Positions 9,294 through 18,394 are shown, numbered from the stretch's first letter. The stretch is DNA of 64,000 nt from Streptomyces sp. Tue 6430 (GCA_021568835.1 JAKGSH010000002.1:1-64000); one strand, 5' to 3'. The notes: generated by a model from the letters alone, not told the origin. Program-made: numbers and translations.

Positions 9294-9626
9294 TCATGCC
9301 GAGCGGCGCCCGTCCTCGCGCGCGCGTCCCGCCGCCGGTTCCCGTTCCCGCCGGTCACCGTCCTCCCCGGGGAGGTCGGCCACCGGAACCCCCGGCCCCC
9401 GCGAGGAGTTCGTCGCCGAAGCGGGCGGAACGGGGCGAGCGGTCCGCGGTCCCAGCTGCGTCATCTCGGCGAACCACCAGGTGCCCGACACGGCGAGGGC
9501 CCAGACCAGCGCGTGCAGCAGCGACGCCGGCCACGTGGTCTGCCCCGACCGCTGTTCCACGACGGTGAAGAAGATCCAGCCGACCACCAGGACACAGGTG
9601 ACGCGCACGCGTCGATGCTTGAACAT
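9294..9626 (-). CDS. Hypothetical protein with two transmembrane helices
   Basis: 110 aa from the ATG at 9624-9626 (MFKHRRVRV). Two hydrophobic stretches (VTCVLVVGWIFFTVV and LLHALVWALAVSGTWWFA) form a likely hairpin, followed by a charged, Pro-rich tail. An upstream in-frame start would add 27 Arg-rich residues and is less likely. No family recognised. It is divergent from the iron-regulated gene at 9793. Confidence 0.5.
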   Translation of the reverse strand: MFKHRRVRVTCVLVVGWIFFTVVEQRSGQTTWPASLLHALVWALAVSGTWWFAEMTQLGPRTARPVPPASATNSSRGPGVPVADLPGEDGDRREREPAAGRAREDGRRSA

Positions 9627-9716
9627 GCGTGCCCGGTTACCCGAGTCGTGCCTGGTCGACACCCGCCCCGCCCCGGACCCCGGTGTCCGGCACCGGTGAC
9701 ACCGCACCCCTGTCAG

Positions 9717-9735
9717 TAAGGCAAGGCGAACCTAA
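9717..9735. promoter_or_regulatory. Iron box (DmdR/IdeR type), imperfect
   Basis: TAAGGCAAGGCGAACCTAA, 15 of 19 matches to the palindrome TTAGGTTAGGCTAACCTAA. It lies about 60 nt upstream of the PPOX-fold gene. Iron-dependent repression is inferred. Confidence 0.8.
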
Positions 9736-9792
9736 CTTGCGTTAATGTTCGGTGCGCAACCACCTGTCGCACGAACCCCCCTGGAGTCCCCC

Positions 9793-10391
9793 TTGCCGTA
9801 CGTGACCGACACCGCCGTGGACGGGCCGGGCGGAGCCGCCGGGAGCGGCTGGGTCGAGCTGGGCTCGCGGGCCGAGCTGCGCGAAGTGCTGGGCGAGCCC
9901 TGGCCCGTGGTGATCGAGAAGGTCCACGACCGGCTCACGGGCAGGATCTGGACATCCTGGCACGCTCGCCCTTCTGCCTGCTGGCCACCTCCGACGCGGA
10001 CGGCAACTGCGACGTCTCCCGCGCGGGGACGGTCCGGGGTTCACCCACGTCGTCGACGCGCGCACGCTCGCCCTGCCGACCGGCCGGGCAACCGGCGCGG
10101 CGACAGCTTCCACAACATCCTCGACAACCCGCACGCCGGCCTGCTGTACCTGGTCCCGGGCGGCAAGGAGGTCCTGCGGGTCAACGGGCGGGCCCGCGTC
10201 CTCACCGACGCCCCGTTCTTCGACGCCATGGCGCGGGACGGCCGGCGCCCGCGCTCGCCCTGGTGCTGGAGGTCGACGAGATCTACCTGCACTGCCCGCA
10301 GTCGCTGCGGCGTTCGGGCCTGTGGGACCCGCGGTCCTGGCCGGCCGGCCGGGACGGAGCCGCCCCGCGTGATCAAAGTCAATTAGGTTAG
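9793..10391 (+). pseudogene. Pyridoxamine 5'-phosphate oxidase-fold protein (four frame breaks)
   Basis: Flavin-binding split-barrel protein of about 199 aa, iron-regulated by context. The TTG at 9793 has GGAG about 8 nt upstream and opens PYVTDTAVDGPGGAAGSGWVEL. Splicing over single missing bases near 9943, 10030, 10082 and 10250 restores a continuous family sequence: DLDILARSPFCLLATSDADG, then GDSFHNILDNPHAGLLYLVPG, then LVLEVDEIYLHCPQSLRRSGLWDP. The corrected stop is 10389-10391, inside the next iron box. Function is unknown; members of this group flank siderophore genes and may act in flavin-linked iron metabolism. All four breaks have the same sign, arguing for sequence error. Confidence 0.75.
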
Positions 10392-10401
10392 GCTAACCTA
10401 A
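10383..10401. promoter_or_regulatory. Perfect iron box (DmdR/IdeR operator)
   Basis: TTAGGTTAGGCTAACCTAA, a perfect 19-bp palindrome matching the actinobacterial iron-box consensus. It ends 5 nt before the GTG start of the ABC ATPase and overlaps the corrected stop of the preceding gene. Confidence 0.95.
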
Positions 10402-10406
10402 TTAAC

Positions 10407-11312
10407 GTGAGATCTGGTGGAGAACCAACCGGCACCCCACGCCTGCGCGGCCACGAACTGGCGGCCACGGACGTCACGGTGTCGTACGACGGCGTCGACG
10501 TCGTCCACGGCGCCGCGATCGGGCTGCGACCCGGTGAGGTGACCGCCCTGGTCGGCCCCAACGGCAGCGGGAAGTCCACGCTCCTGCGGACGATCGCCCG
10601 GTTGCAGCGGGCCCGGCACGCAGTGATCCGGATCGACGACGACACCGACGGCCTCGCCCTGACGCCCCGTGAGTTCTCGCGCCACGTCGCCCTGCTGACC
10701 CAGAGCCGCCCGACACCCGGCGGCCTGACCGTACGTGACATCGTCGAGTTCGGCCGCTACCCCTACCGCGGCCGCTTCGGCCGGCCCGACCCGGACGCGG
10801 CCGCCGCGGTCGACCGGGCGCTCGCCCTGACCGGTGTCACCGACCTCGCCGAACGCGGCGCCGACCACCTGTCCGGCGGGCAGTTGCAGCGGGTCTGGCT
10901 CGCCGGCTGCCTCGCGCAGGAGACCGGCGTACTGCTCCTGGACGAGCCCACGACCTACCTCGACCTGCGCTACCAGGTCGAACTCCTCGACCTGATCCGC
11001 GACCTGGCGGACGAGCACGGCATCGCCGTCGGCGTCGTCCTCCACGACCTCGACCAGGCGGCGGCCGTCGCCGACCGGATCGCGCTGCTCGAGGCGGGCC
11101 ACGTCGTCGCCGACGGCCCGCCCGGGGACGTCCTGACACCGCAACGCCTCACCGCCGTCTACGGCATCCGCATCGAGGTCGACCACGACCCCCTCACCGG
11201 CCGGCTGCGCACCCGGGCCGTCGGCCGCCATCACACCCGCCGCACCCCTGACACCCGCCACACCTCCGACACCCGCCACACCCCCAGCGAAAGGCTCGGC
11301 ACCACCTCATGA
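10407..11312 (+). CDS. Siderophore/iron ABC transporter ATP-binding protein
   Basis: Cytoplasmic ATPase of a FecE/FhuC-type importer, 301 aa. Walker A is GPNGSGKST at residues 50-58. The Q-loop LLTQS, signature LSGGQLQR, Walker B VLLLDEPTT and H-loop VLHDLDQA follow in order. The GTG start is only 5 nt after the iron box, so the transcript is probably leaderless or nearly so. The C-terminus carries a low-complexity HTRRTPDTRHTSDTRHTP run not needed for function. Its stop overlaps the start of the lipoprotein gene (ATGA at 11309-11312), indicating translational coupling. Strong iron regulation is expected. Confidence 0.93.
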   Translation: MRSGGEPTGTPRLRGHELAATDVTVSYDGVDVVHGAAIGLRPGEVTALVGPNGSGKSTLLRTIARLQRARHAVIRIDDDTDGLALTPREFSRHVALLTQSRPTPGGLTVRDIVEFGRYPYRGRFGRPDPDAAAAVDRALALTGVTDLAERGADHLSGGQLQRVWLAGCLAQETGVLLLDEPTTYLDLRYQVELLDLIRDLADEHGIAVGVVLHDLDQAAAVADRIALLEAGHVVADGPPGDVLTPQRLTAVYGIRIEVDHDPLTGRLRTRAVGRHHTRRTPDTRHTSDTRHTPSERLGTTS

Positions 11313-12289
11313 GACGCCTCCTGCTCACCGCGGCCGCCACCACCGCCGCGGCGCTCACCCTGGCCGCGTGCGGCACCACCGAGCCCGCCGCCGACAGCTC
11401 GAAGAAGACCTCCGGGGCCATCACCCTCACCGGCGCCACCGGTACGAAGGTCACGCTCGACGGTCCCGCCACCAAGGTCGTCACCACCGAGTGGAACGTC
11501 ACCGAGAGCCTCCTCACCCTCGGCGTCGACCCCGTCGGCGTCGCCGACGTCAAGGGCTACAGGACCTGGGACACCGCCGTCCCGCTGACCGGCGAGCCCA
11601 AGGACATCGGCACCCGCGGCGAGCCGAGCACGGACACCATCGCCTCCCTCGCGCCCGACCTCGTCCTCGCCACCACCGACCTGCCGCCCGCCGCCGTGAA
11701 GCAACTGCGCAGGATCGCCCCCGTGCTGGAGGTGAAGTCCGCCGACGCCGCCGACCAGATCGGGCTGATGCTGGACAACATCGACCTCATCGCGCGGGCC
11801 ACCGGCACCACCGACAAGGCCCGGACGGTCCGCACCGCCTGGGAGGCCAAGGTCGCCGAGGGCAGGAAGGCCCTCGCCGACGCCGGTCTCGACGGCACCG
11901 GACTGGCCTTCGCCGACGGGTACGTCACCTCCAACCAGGTCTCCCTGCGCCCGTACACCGGCGGCTCGCTGATCGGCAGCGTCAACGAGGCGCTCGGCCT
12001 GAAGAACCCCTGGACCGTCGAGGGCGACGCGAGCTACGGCCTCGGCACCACCGACGTCGAGGGCCTCACCGCCCTGCCGAAGGACACCCGGTTCGCCTAC
12101 ATCGGCAGCGACGGCGACGAGAACAGCACCCCCTTCACCGGGGCCCTGGCGAAGAACGCCGTGTGGACGTCCCTGCCGTTCGTGAAGGCCGGCGAGGTTC
12201 ACCGACTGCCCGACGGCATCTGGATGTTCGGCGGACCCGGCTCGATGCAGGCGTACGTCGACGCCGTCGTCGACGCGCTGACGAAGTAA
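11309..12289 (+). CDS. Iron-siderophore substrate-binding lipoprotein
   Basis: Extracytoplasmic binding protein of a FecB-type importer, 326 aa. It has a lipoprotein signal peptide MRRLLLTAAATTAAALTLAAC with lipobox LAAC at residues 18-21. The mature part has the periplasmic-binding fold of this class: TKVVTTEWNVTESLLTLGVDPVG, a central helix, and a second lobe from GTGLAFADGYVTS. It should capture a ferric siderophore and pass it to the fused permease downstream. It is coupled to the ATPase gene by a 4-nt overlap and separated from the permease by 7 nt. The ligand cannot be inferred. Confidence 0.92.
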   Translation: MRRLLLTAAATTAAALTLAACGTTEPAADSSKKTSGAITLTGATGTKVTLDGPATKVVTTEWNVTESLLTLGVDPVGVADVKGYRTWDTAVPLTGEPKDIGTRGEPSTDTIASLAPDLVLATTDLPPAAVKQLRRIAPVLEVKSADAADQIGLMLDNIDLIARATGTTDKARTVRTAWEAKVAEGRKALADAGLDGTGLAFADGYVTSNQVSLRPYTGGSLIGSVNEALGLKNPWTVEGDASYGLGTTDVEGLTALPKDTRFAYIGSDGDENSTPFTGALAKNAVWTSLPFVKAGEVHRLPDGIWMFGGPGSMQAYVDAVVDALTK

Positions 12290-12296
12290 CGGGGCC

Positions 12297-14362
12297 ATGA
12301 CCGTCACCGCGACCGCCCCCGCCACCCGTCCGCAGGCGGCCCCGCCCCGCAGGGGGGCCGCCGCGGTGACGGCCGCACTGGCGCTCCTGGTCGCCGCCCT
12401 CGCCGTCGTCGACGTCACCCAGGGCACGGCCGCCGTCGGACCGGCCGAGGTCCTCAAAGCCCTGACCGGGCGGGCCGATCCGGCGGACGCGTCCGTCGTG
12501 ATCGCCTCCCGGCTGCCGCGCCTGACCGCGGGCCTCCTGGTCGGAGCCGTCCTCGCGGTGGCCGGGGCCGCACTCCAGGCCGTCAGCCGCAACGTGCTCG
12601 CCTCGCCCGACACCCTCGCCGTGAACGCCGGTTCCTACCTGGCGCTCGGCGTGGCCGGCGCCACCGGCGTCTCGCTGCCGCTGCTCGCCTCCTCCGGGGT
12701 GGCCTTCGTCGGGGGCTCCTGGCCGCGGGCGTCGTCCTCGCCCTGTCCGGCCTCGGCACGGGCACCGTACGGCTGGTCCTCGCCGGCACCGCGCTGGCCC
12801 TCGGCCTCAACTCCGTGACCGAGGGCCTGCTCCTGCTGTTCCCCGAACAGACCGAGGGCCTGTACCGGTGGAACCAGGGCAGCATCGCCCAGAACGGCTT
12901 CGACGGCGTCCTGCAGATGCTGCCCGTCGCCGCGGCCGGCCTCGCCGGCCTGCTGCTCACCGCCCGCCGGGTCGACGCGCTCGCCCTCGGCGACGACGCC
13001 GCGCGCGGGCTCGGCGTCCCGGTCCGCGCCACCCGCGTGACGGTGGTCGTCCTGGCGGCACTGCTGTCGGCCGCGGCGGTCACCCTGGCGGGGCCCATCG
13101 GCTTCGTCGGCCTGTGCGCCCCGGCCCTGACCCGCCCGCTCGCCCGCCGGTTCCCGGCCTTCGTCCGCGCCCGTGCGAACTGGCCCGCGACCGGCCTGGC
13201 CGGTGCGGGACTGGTCCTCGGGGCGGACGTCCTGCTGCGGGCCCTGGTGCCCGCGGACACGGCGGTGGCCGTCCCCACCGGAGTCGTCACCGGCCTCGTC
13301 GGCGCCGTGTTCCTGGTGGTGACGGCCCTGCGGCTGCGGGACACCGCCGAGGCGGGCCCTCCGGACCGGCTGCGCACCCCCGGCCGGACGGCGTTCCTGG
13401 TGACGGTGGCCGCCCTCGTCGCCGCGGTCGCCGTCGCCGCGGTCGCCGGCGTGCTGCTGGGCGACACCGGGCTCCTGCTCGGCGACGTCGTCGACTGGGC
13501 GCAGGGGCGGGCCGGCCGCACGGTCTCCTTCGTCCTGGACACCCGGGTGCCGCGCGTGCTCGCCGCCCTGTGCGCGGGCGCGGCGCTCGCCCTGGCCGGC
13601 ACGCTGGTGCAGGCCGTCACCCGCAACCCGCTGGCCGAACCCGGCGTCCTCGGCGTCTCCGGCGGGGCCGCGCTGGGCGCCGTGCTCCTCGTCACCACCG
13701 TGCCCGTCGCCGGCTCCTGGGCCCTCGCGGGGGCCGCGTTCGCCGGGGCCGCGACGGCCTCCGTCGTCGTCTTCGGCCTCGCCGCCCGGGGCGGGTACCG
13801 GCAGAACCGGCTGGTCCTCGTCGGCGTCGGCGTGGCCGCCGCCACGACGGCGCTGATCAGCCTGCTCATCGTGCTCACCGACCCCTTCAACGCCACCAAG
13901 GCGCTGACCTGGCTGTCCGGTTCCACGTACGGGCGGACCATGCCGGACGTCCTGCCCGTCGCGCTGGTGCTGGCGCTGGGCGTCGGCGTGGCGGTCGCCC
14001 GGCGCACCGAACTGGACCTCGTGTCCCTGGACGGGGACACCCCGCGCCTGCTCGGCCTGCGGCCGTCCCGGGTCCGCCCGGGCTTCCTCGTGGTGAGCGT
14101 CCTGCTCAGCGCGACCGCCGTCGCCTCGGCCGGCACCATCGGCTTCGTGGGCCTCGTCGCGCCGCACGCGGCGCGCACCCTCGTGGGCCGGCGGCACGTA
14201 CGGGTGGTGCCGGTCGCCGTCCTGCTCGGCGCGGCCCTCGTCTGCGTCGCCGACCTGATCGGCCGCACGGTCATCGCCCCCGCCCAGCTCGGCGCGGGCC
14301 TCGTGACGGCGGTGATCGGAACGCCGTACTTCCTGTACCTGCTCGTACGCGGCCGCCGCTAG
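12297..14362 (+). pseudogene. Fused FecCD-FecCD iron-siderophore permease (one frame break)
   Basis: Membrane permease of about 688 aa with two complete FecCD domains in tandem, the FhuB arrangement, so one chain replaces the usual heterodimer. The first half contains VIASRLPRLTAGLLVGAVLAVAGAALQAVSRN and GFVGLCAPALTRPL. The second repeats LDTRVPRVLAALCAGAALALAGTLVQAVTRNPLAEPGVLGVSGGAALGAVL and GFVGLVAPHAARTLVGRRH. One base appears missing near 12715 (GGGGGCTCC); homology continues directly in the next frame (LAAGVVLALSGLGTGTVRLVLAG). It is the last gene of the iron operon and is followed by a hairpin. Confidence 0.9.
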
Positions 14363-14389
14363 CCGGCTGCCCGTCGGCGGGCAGCCGGC
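14362..14389 (+). terminator. Hairpin terminator of the iron operon
   Basis: 11-bp stem GCCGGCTGCCC with its complement around a 6-nt loop, starting at the stop codon of the permease. Confidence 0.75.
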
Positions 14390-14407
14390 CGGCGGCGAAC
14401 CCCGGGG

Positions 14408-14500
14408 TCAGCAGGCGGCGGTGAAGCCGCCGACGGCGAGCGAGGCGCCGTCGGGGATGTCGGCGACCGCCTCGGCGGCGCCGGCCCTCACTTTGTTCAC
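14408..14500 (-). pseudogene. Truncated 3-oxoacid CoA-transferase subunit A start
   Basis: Only 30 codons (VNKVRAGAAEAVADIPDGASLAVGGFTAAC). It matches the start of CoA-transferase alpha subunits (NKVV..AAEAV.DIPDGASLAVGGFG), then meets a stop where the glycine-rich motif should continue. A good GGAAAGGA ribosome-binding site and a GTGA overlap with the SDR stop show that a real gene once began here. Downstream sequence belongs to the iron operon terminator, so the rest has been deleted and not merely frameshifted. The intact enzyme would activate 3-oxoadipate-like acids at the end of an aromatic pathway. Confidence 0.65.
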
Positions 14501-15405
14501 GGACGGTCCTTTCCGGGTGGGGCGGCCGGCCGGCCGGTGTCGACGACGGGACCGGTGCCGGTGGGGTACGACGCCTCGTCCGAGGCGGGGAAGAAGGTCG
14601 AGCCGGATCCCGCGTCGGACCCCGTGCCGGACGGCCCGCCGCGGGGTGCGGCCCCGCCCGTCTCCGGACGCAGGGCGTCCGAGACGGACTTGACGCCGCC
14701 GTGCGCGGTGAGGCCGCCGTCCACCGGGATCTCGGCGCCGGTGATGAACGACGACTCGTCCGACAGCAGGAAGACGACGAGCGGGGCGACCTCGTCGACG
14801 CTCCCGGTGCGGCCGAGCGGCGTCTCGCGGACGTTGGCCTCGCGGAACGCCGGAGCCGCCGAGGCGGTCATCTCGGTCTCGATGTAACCGGGATGGACCG
14901 TGTTGACGCGGATCCCGCGCGGACCGAGTTCGAGGGCGGCGGCCTTCGACAGGCCCCGCAGCGCCCACTTGCTCGTCGTGTAGGCGACCGGGTAGTGGGC
15001 GGTCAGGGCCGCGGAGGAACCGACGTTCACGACGGAGGAGCCGGGCGGCATGAGCGGCGCGAGGTGCTGGATGCCGAGCAGCGGGCCGGTGACGTTGACC
15101 GCGTGGACCCGCGCCATGTCCTCGGGCCGTACGTCGCCGACGCGGGCCCGCCAGGTGATGCCCGCGTTGTTCACGAGGCCGTGCACCTGGCCGTAGGTCT
15201 CGCGCAGGTCCGCGGCCAGGTCCGCCCAGTCCTTCTCGTCGGTCACGTCGAGCCGGCGGCAGCCGGGCGCGTCGCTCACGTCGGTGGCGATGACGCGGGC
15301 ACCCTCCCGGACGAGGGCCGCGGCCTCGGCGGCGCCCTGGCCGCGGGCCGCGCCCGTGACCACGACGACCTTGCCCGGCAACCGCTCGGGGTGCGGAGCG
15401 CTCAC
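14497..15405 (-). CDS. SDR family oxidoreductase
   Basis: NAD(P)-dependent short-chain dehydrogenase, 302 aa from the GTG at 15403-15405. Cofactor motif TGAARGQG is at residues 17-24, NNAG at 79-82, catalytic Ser about 130, Tyr142 and Lys146 (YTTSK), and the late motif RVNTVHPGYIETEM. About 50 residues beyond the usual SDR end (after VDGGLTAHGG) form a Gly/Ser/Pro-rich tail ending PPGKDRP. It overlaps the upstream FAH gene by GTGA and the CoA-transferase remnant likewise. In this operon it probably oxidises or reduces an alicyclic or ring-cleavage intermediate; the substrate is unknown. Confidence 0.88.
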   Translation of the reverse strand: MSAPHPERLPGKVVVVTGAARGQGAAEAAALVREGARVIATDVSDAPGCRRLDVTDEKDWADLAADLRETYGQVHGLVNNAGITWRARVGDVRPEDMARVHAVNVTGPLLGIQHLAPLMPPGSSVVNVGSSAALTAHYPVAYTTSKWALRGLSKAAALELGPRGIRVNTVHPGYIETEMTASAAPAFREANVRETPLGRTGSVDEVAPLVVFLLSDESSFITGAEIPVDGGLTAHGGVKSVSDALRPETGGAAPRGGPSGTGSDAGSGSTFFPASDEASYPTGTGPVVDTGRPAAPPGKDRP

Positions 15406-16373
15406 GGCCGCTCCCGGCCGCGACGCCTGCCGCTCGGCAGGGGCACTGGCTCGGCCCCCGCGACGACGGTGTTGGTGAGCGTGCCGATGCCCTCGACGGT
15501 CAGCCGGACGGTGTCGCCGGGCTGGAGCGGCGGCGGCGTCCGCTCGCCCCGCCGGCCCCACAGTTCGGCGAGGCAGCCGCCGTTGCCGCACGTCCCGGAA
15601 CCGAGGACGTCACCGGGGACGACGCGGGTGCCGCGGGAGGCGTAGGCGGTCATCTCCTCGAAGGTCCAGCTCATGTTGGACAGCAGGTCCTCGCCGACGA
15701 CCTCGCCGTTGACCTCGGCGGTCAGTGCCAGGCGCAGGAACCCGTCGGGGTCCCGGTACGGCTCCAGTTCGTCGGCGGTGACGAGGTACGGGCCGAGGGT
15801 GGTGGCCGTGTCCTTGCCCTTGCAGGGGCCGAGTCCGACCCTCATCTCCGCCGCCTGGAGGTCGCGCGCGGACCAGTCGTTGAAGACCGTGTAGCCGACG
15901 ATGTGCTCGCGGGCCCGCTCGGGGGTGAGGTCGCGGCCCTCGCGGCCGATGACGGCGGCGACCTCCAGTTCGTAGTCCAGCACGGACGACCCGGGGGGCA
16001 CGGGGACGTCGTCGCCGGGACCGCGGACGGAGTGCGGGTTGGTGAAGTAGAAGGTCGGTGCCGCGTACCACTGCTCCGGTACGCCGGCGGCGCCGTCCAC
16101 GGACCGCCGGACGCCCTCGACGTGTTCCTCGAAGGTGACGAAGTCCCGTACCGACGCGGGCCGCAGGGGAGGCAGCAGCCGCACCTCGGAGACATGGGGG
16201 CCGGGCGGTACGTCGAGGGCGGCGGCACCGGCGGCGAGCAGCGCGGGCAGGCCGCCGGTCTCGGCGAGGAGGGCGGTGAGCGAGGTGACGCCGGGCAGCG
16301 GGAGGAGGGTGCCGTCGTCCTCCACGACGGCCACCCGGGGGCGGTGCTGGTGTTCGTATGCGGCGAAACGCAT
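15402..16373 (-). CDS. Fumarylacetoacetate hydrolase family protein (copy 1)
   Basis: 323 aa, metal-dependent FAH-fold enzyme. Conserved elements include RDFVTFEEHVEGVRR, the acidic metal-site strand SSVLDYELEVAAVIGREG, FNDWSARDLQAAEM, GKDTATTLGPYLVT and the late GDVLGSGTCGNGGC. The family hydrolyses carbon-carbon bonds, hydrates dienoates or decarboxylates oxo-acids produced by aromatic ring cleavage, which fits its place directly after the extradiol dioxygenase gene. The ATG at 16371-16373 follows the dioxygenase stop by 30 nt. Its stop is coupled to the SDR start. Confidence 0.9.
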   Translation of the reverse strand: MRFAAYEHQHRPRVAVVEDDGTLLPLPGVTSLTALLAETGGLPALLAAGAAALDVPPGPHVSEVRLLPPLRPASVRDFVTFEEHVEGVRRSVDGAAGVPEQWYAAPTFYFTNPHSVRGPGDDVPVPPGSSVLDYELEVAAVIGREGRDLTPERAREHIVGYTVFNDWSARDLQAAEMRVGLGPCKGKDTATTLGPYLVTADELEPYRDPDGFLRLALTAEVNGEVVGEDLLSNMSWTFEEMTAYASRGTRVVPGDVLGSGTCGNGGCLAELWGRRGERTPPPLQPGDTVRLTVEGIGTLTNTVVAGAEPVPLPSGRRRGRERP

Positions 16374-16403
16374 GGGACGACTCCTGGGGGAGCGGGGGCG
16401 GGG

Positions 16404-17336
16404 TCAGACCGGCGGGGCGACGAACACGCCGCGGTCGGGGTCGTTGAAGGACTCCTTGGCGATCAGTTCGTTCATCGGGTTGGCGGTGCCCCACTGGTCG
16501 GTGACCTCGGGCCGGGAGAAGTCGTAGACGTGCGGGTGCCAGGTGTCCTCGTCGAGGTTCTCCAGCTCGGTGGTGTACTCGACGGTGTTGCCGTGCGGGT
16601 CGAGGAAGTACGTGAAGGTGTTGTCGCCCGCCATGTGCCGGCCCGGGCCCCAGATCTTGCGGAACCCGGCGCGCATCACGCGGCCGGAACCGCGCATGTA
16701 CTCGTCGATGCCGCGCATCTCGAAGGAGACGTGGTGCAGGGCGGTGTGCGGGCCCTTGGCGATGGCCATCGAGTGGTGCTGGTTGCTGATCCGCATGAAG
16801 TGCATGACCTCGCCCACGTGCGGCGAGCTGAGCGTGTCGGAGAGCGCGAAGCCGAGGTGGCGCTCGTACCACTGACGGGTCCGGTTCAGGTCGGGGGAGT
16901 TGAGGACGACGTGGCTCAGCTTGACCGGGATCGACTCCTTCTCCTCGATCTTGCGGTGCTGCCGTACCCGGACGTCGGCGGAGACCTCGACGGTGCGGCC
17001 GTCGACGTCGAAGAAGCGGAAGCCGTAACCGCCGCCGGGGGTGTCCACCGTGCCCGGACGGGAGATCAACTGAACGCCCCCGGCGAGGAGTCGCTCGGCG
17101 AGGGTGTCGACGTCGGCCGCGCTCGCGGCGCCGTAGGAGACGAGGTCGAGGCGCTTCTCGTCGGCCTTGCGCAGCCGGACGACGTACTGCTCGGGCGAAC
17201 CCTCGGCGGCCAGGAAGGAGATGCCGGAGTCCTCGGCGACCTTGGTCAGGCCCCAGACGCCGGCGTAGAAGTCGAGCTGCTTGTCGTAGTCGGGCACGGC
17301 GAGGTCGACGTGCCGCAGGTGGGTGAGCAGGCGCAT
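16404..17336 (-). CDS. Extradiol ring-cleavage dioxygenase (VOC family, two-domain)
   Basis: 310 aa type I extradiol dioxygenase that opens a catechol next to its two hydroxyls using Fe(II) or Mn(II). Two VOC modules are visible. The C-terminal one holds the expected 2-His-1-carboxylate site: H142 in LSHVVLN, H202 in HHVSFEM and E253 in HGNTVEYTTE. I chose the ATG at 17334-17336 (MRLLTHLRHVDLAVPDYDKQ), 4 nt after the amidohydrolase stop. It is the central enzyme of this operon, and its product would be handled by the FAH-family proteins. The exact catechol cannot be assigned. Confidence 0.9.
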   Translation of the reverse strand: MRLLTHLRHVDLAVPDYDKQLDFYAGVWGLTKVAEDSGISFLAAEGSPEQYVVRLRKADEKRLDLVSYGAASAADVDTLAERLLAGGVQLISRPGTVDTPGGGYGFRFFDVDGRTVEVSADVRVRQHRKIEEKESIPVKLSHVVLNSPDLNRTRQWYERHLGFALSDTLSSPHVGEVMHFMRISNQHHSMAIAKGPHTALHHVSFEMRGIDEYMRGSGRVMRAGFRKIWGPGRHMAGDNTFTYFLDPHGNTVEYTTELENLDEDTWHPHVYDFSRPEVTDQWGTANPMNELIAKESFNDPDRGVFVAPPV

Positions 17337-17340
17337 GGTG

Positions 17341-18372
17341 TCAGTCCTTGCGGAGGAGGGCGGCGGCGTTGCCGCCTCGTACGGCGTGGAAGTCGGCATC
17401 GGGGAGACGGGCGGCGCGCAGGGCGCTGACCGGGTCCTCGGTGCCCATGTCGAAGGGGAAGTCGGAGCCGAGCAGCACCCGGTCGGCCCCGGCGACGCGT
17501 ATCAACTCCCGCAACACGTGCGGGTCGTGGACGAGGGAGTCGAACCACAGCCGCTTCAGATAGCTGCTGGGCGGGTGCGCGCAGCCGGCGCCCGCGTCGG
17601 AGCGGGCCGACCAGGCGTGGTCGGAGCGCCCGATGTGGGTGGGCAGGTAGCCGCCGCCGTGCGCGGCGATCAGTTTCAGCTCCGGGTGGCGGTCGAGCAC
17701 CCCGGAGAAGATCAGGTGGGACAGCGCGACGGCGTTCTCGGTGGGCTGTCCGACGGTGTTGGACAGGTACCAGCGGTCCAGCCGTTCGTCGAGCGTGCAG
17801 CCGAAGGGGTGCAGGAAGAGCAGCGCGCCGCTCTCCTCGGCCCGGGACCAGAAGGGCTCGTACGCCGGGTCGGAGAGTTCCCGCCCGGGGGCGTGGCTGG
17901 AGATCTCCACTCCGGCCAGCCCCTGTTCCAGGGCGTGGTCCAGGGCGCGGACCAGCAGGTCCGGGTGCTGGAGCGGGACGAGTCCGAGTCCGCGCAGCCG
18001 GTCCGGGGCGGCCGAACAGTGCGCGGCCGTCCCCTCGTTGGCGATCCGGTACACCTTCCCGGCCGTCTCCTCGTCCGTCCAGTAGTGGTAGTGCGAGGGG
18101 GAGGGGCTGACCAGCTGCACGTCCACGCCCTGGGCGTCCATGGCGGCGAGGCGTACGGCCACGTCGGTCAGCCGGGGGATGCGGTCGCGGACCATGGGGC
18201 CGCTCACCGCCAGGGCGGCGGGGCCGTTGCGCCGGGCGTCGAGCTCCCGGGCCGCGGCGTGGCCGGGCAGCCCGGCCACGAGCGCGTCGACCTCGGGCAG
18301 CAGGACGTGGGCGTGCACGTCGACGGTCGGGACGGGGGCGGGCCCGTCGGTCGGGACGGGGGCGGACGTCAC
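17341..18372 (-). CDS. Amidohydrolase family protein (ACMSD-like)
   Basis: 343 aa TIM-barrel metal enzyme. The metal-binding HxH is H20-A-H22 in VDVHAHVLLP. Further signature residues lie in SSHAPGRELSD, LFLHPFGCTL, IAAHGGGYLPTHIGRSDHAW and the catalytic aspartate strand VLLGSDFPFDMG. Members related to ACMSD and gamma-resorcylate decarboxylase remove CO2 from ring-cleavage products or hydroxybenzoates, or hydrolyse lactone-type intermediates. A decarboxylase role is the best guess here. GTG start at 18370-18372; 22 nt separate it from the upstream FAD monooxygenase. Confidence 0.88.
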   Translation of the reverse strand: MTSAPVPTDGPAPVPTVDVHAHVLLPEVDALVAGLPGHAAARELDARRNGPAALAVSGPMVRDRIPRLTDVAVRLAAMDAQGVDVQLVSPSPSHYHYWTDEETAGKVYRIANEGTAAHCSAAPDRLRGLGLVPLQHPDLLVRALDHALEQGLAGVEISSHAPGRELSDPAYEPFWSRAEESGALLFLHPFGCTLDERLDRWYLSNTVGQPTENAVALSHLIFSGVLDRHPELKLIAAHGGGYLPTHIGRSDHAWSARSDAGAGCAHPPSSYLKRLWFDSLVHDPHVLRELIRVAGADRVLLGSDFPFDMGTEDPVSALRAARLPDADFHAVRGGNAAALLRKD

Positions 18373-18394
18373 GTCCCACGAGGGGTGGGGTCGG

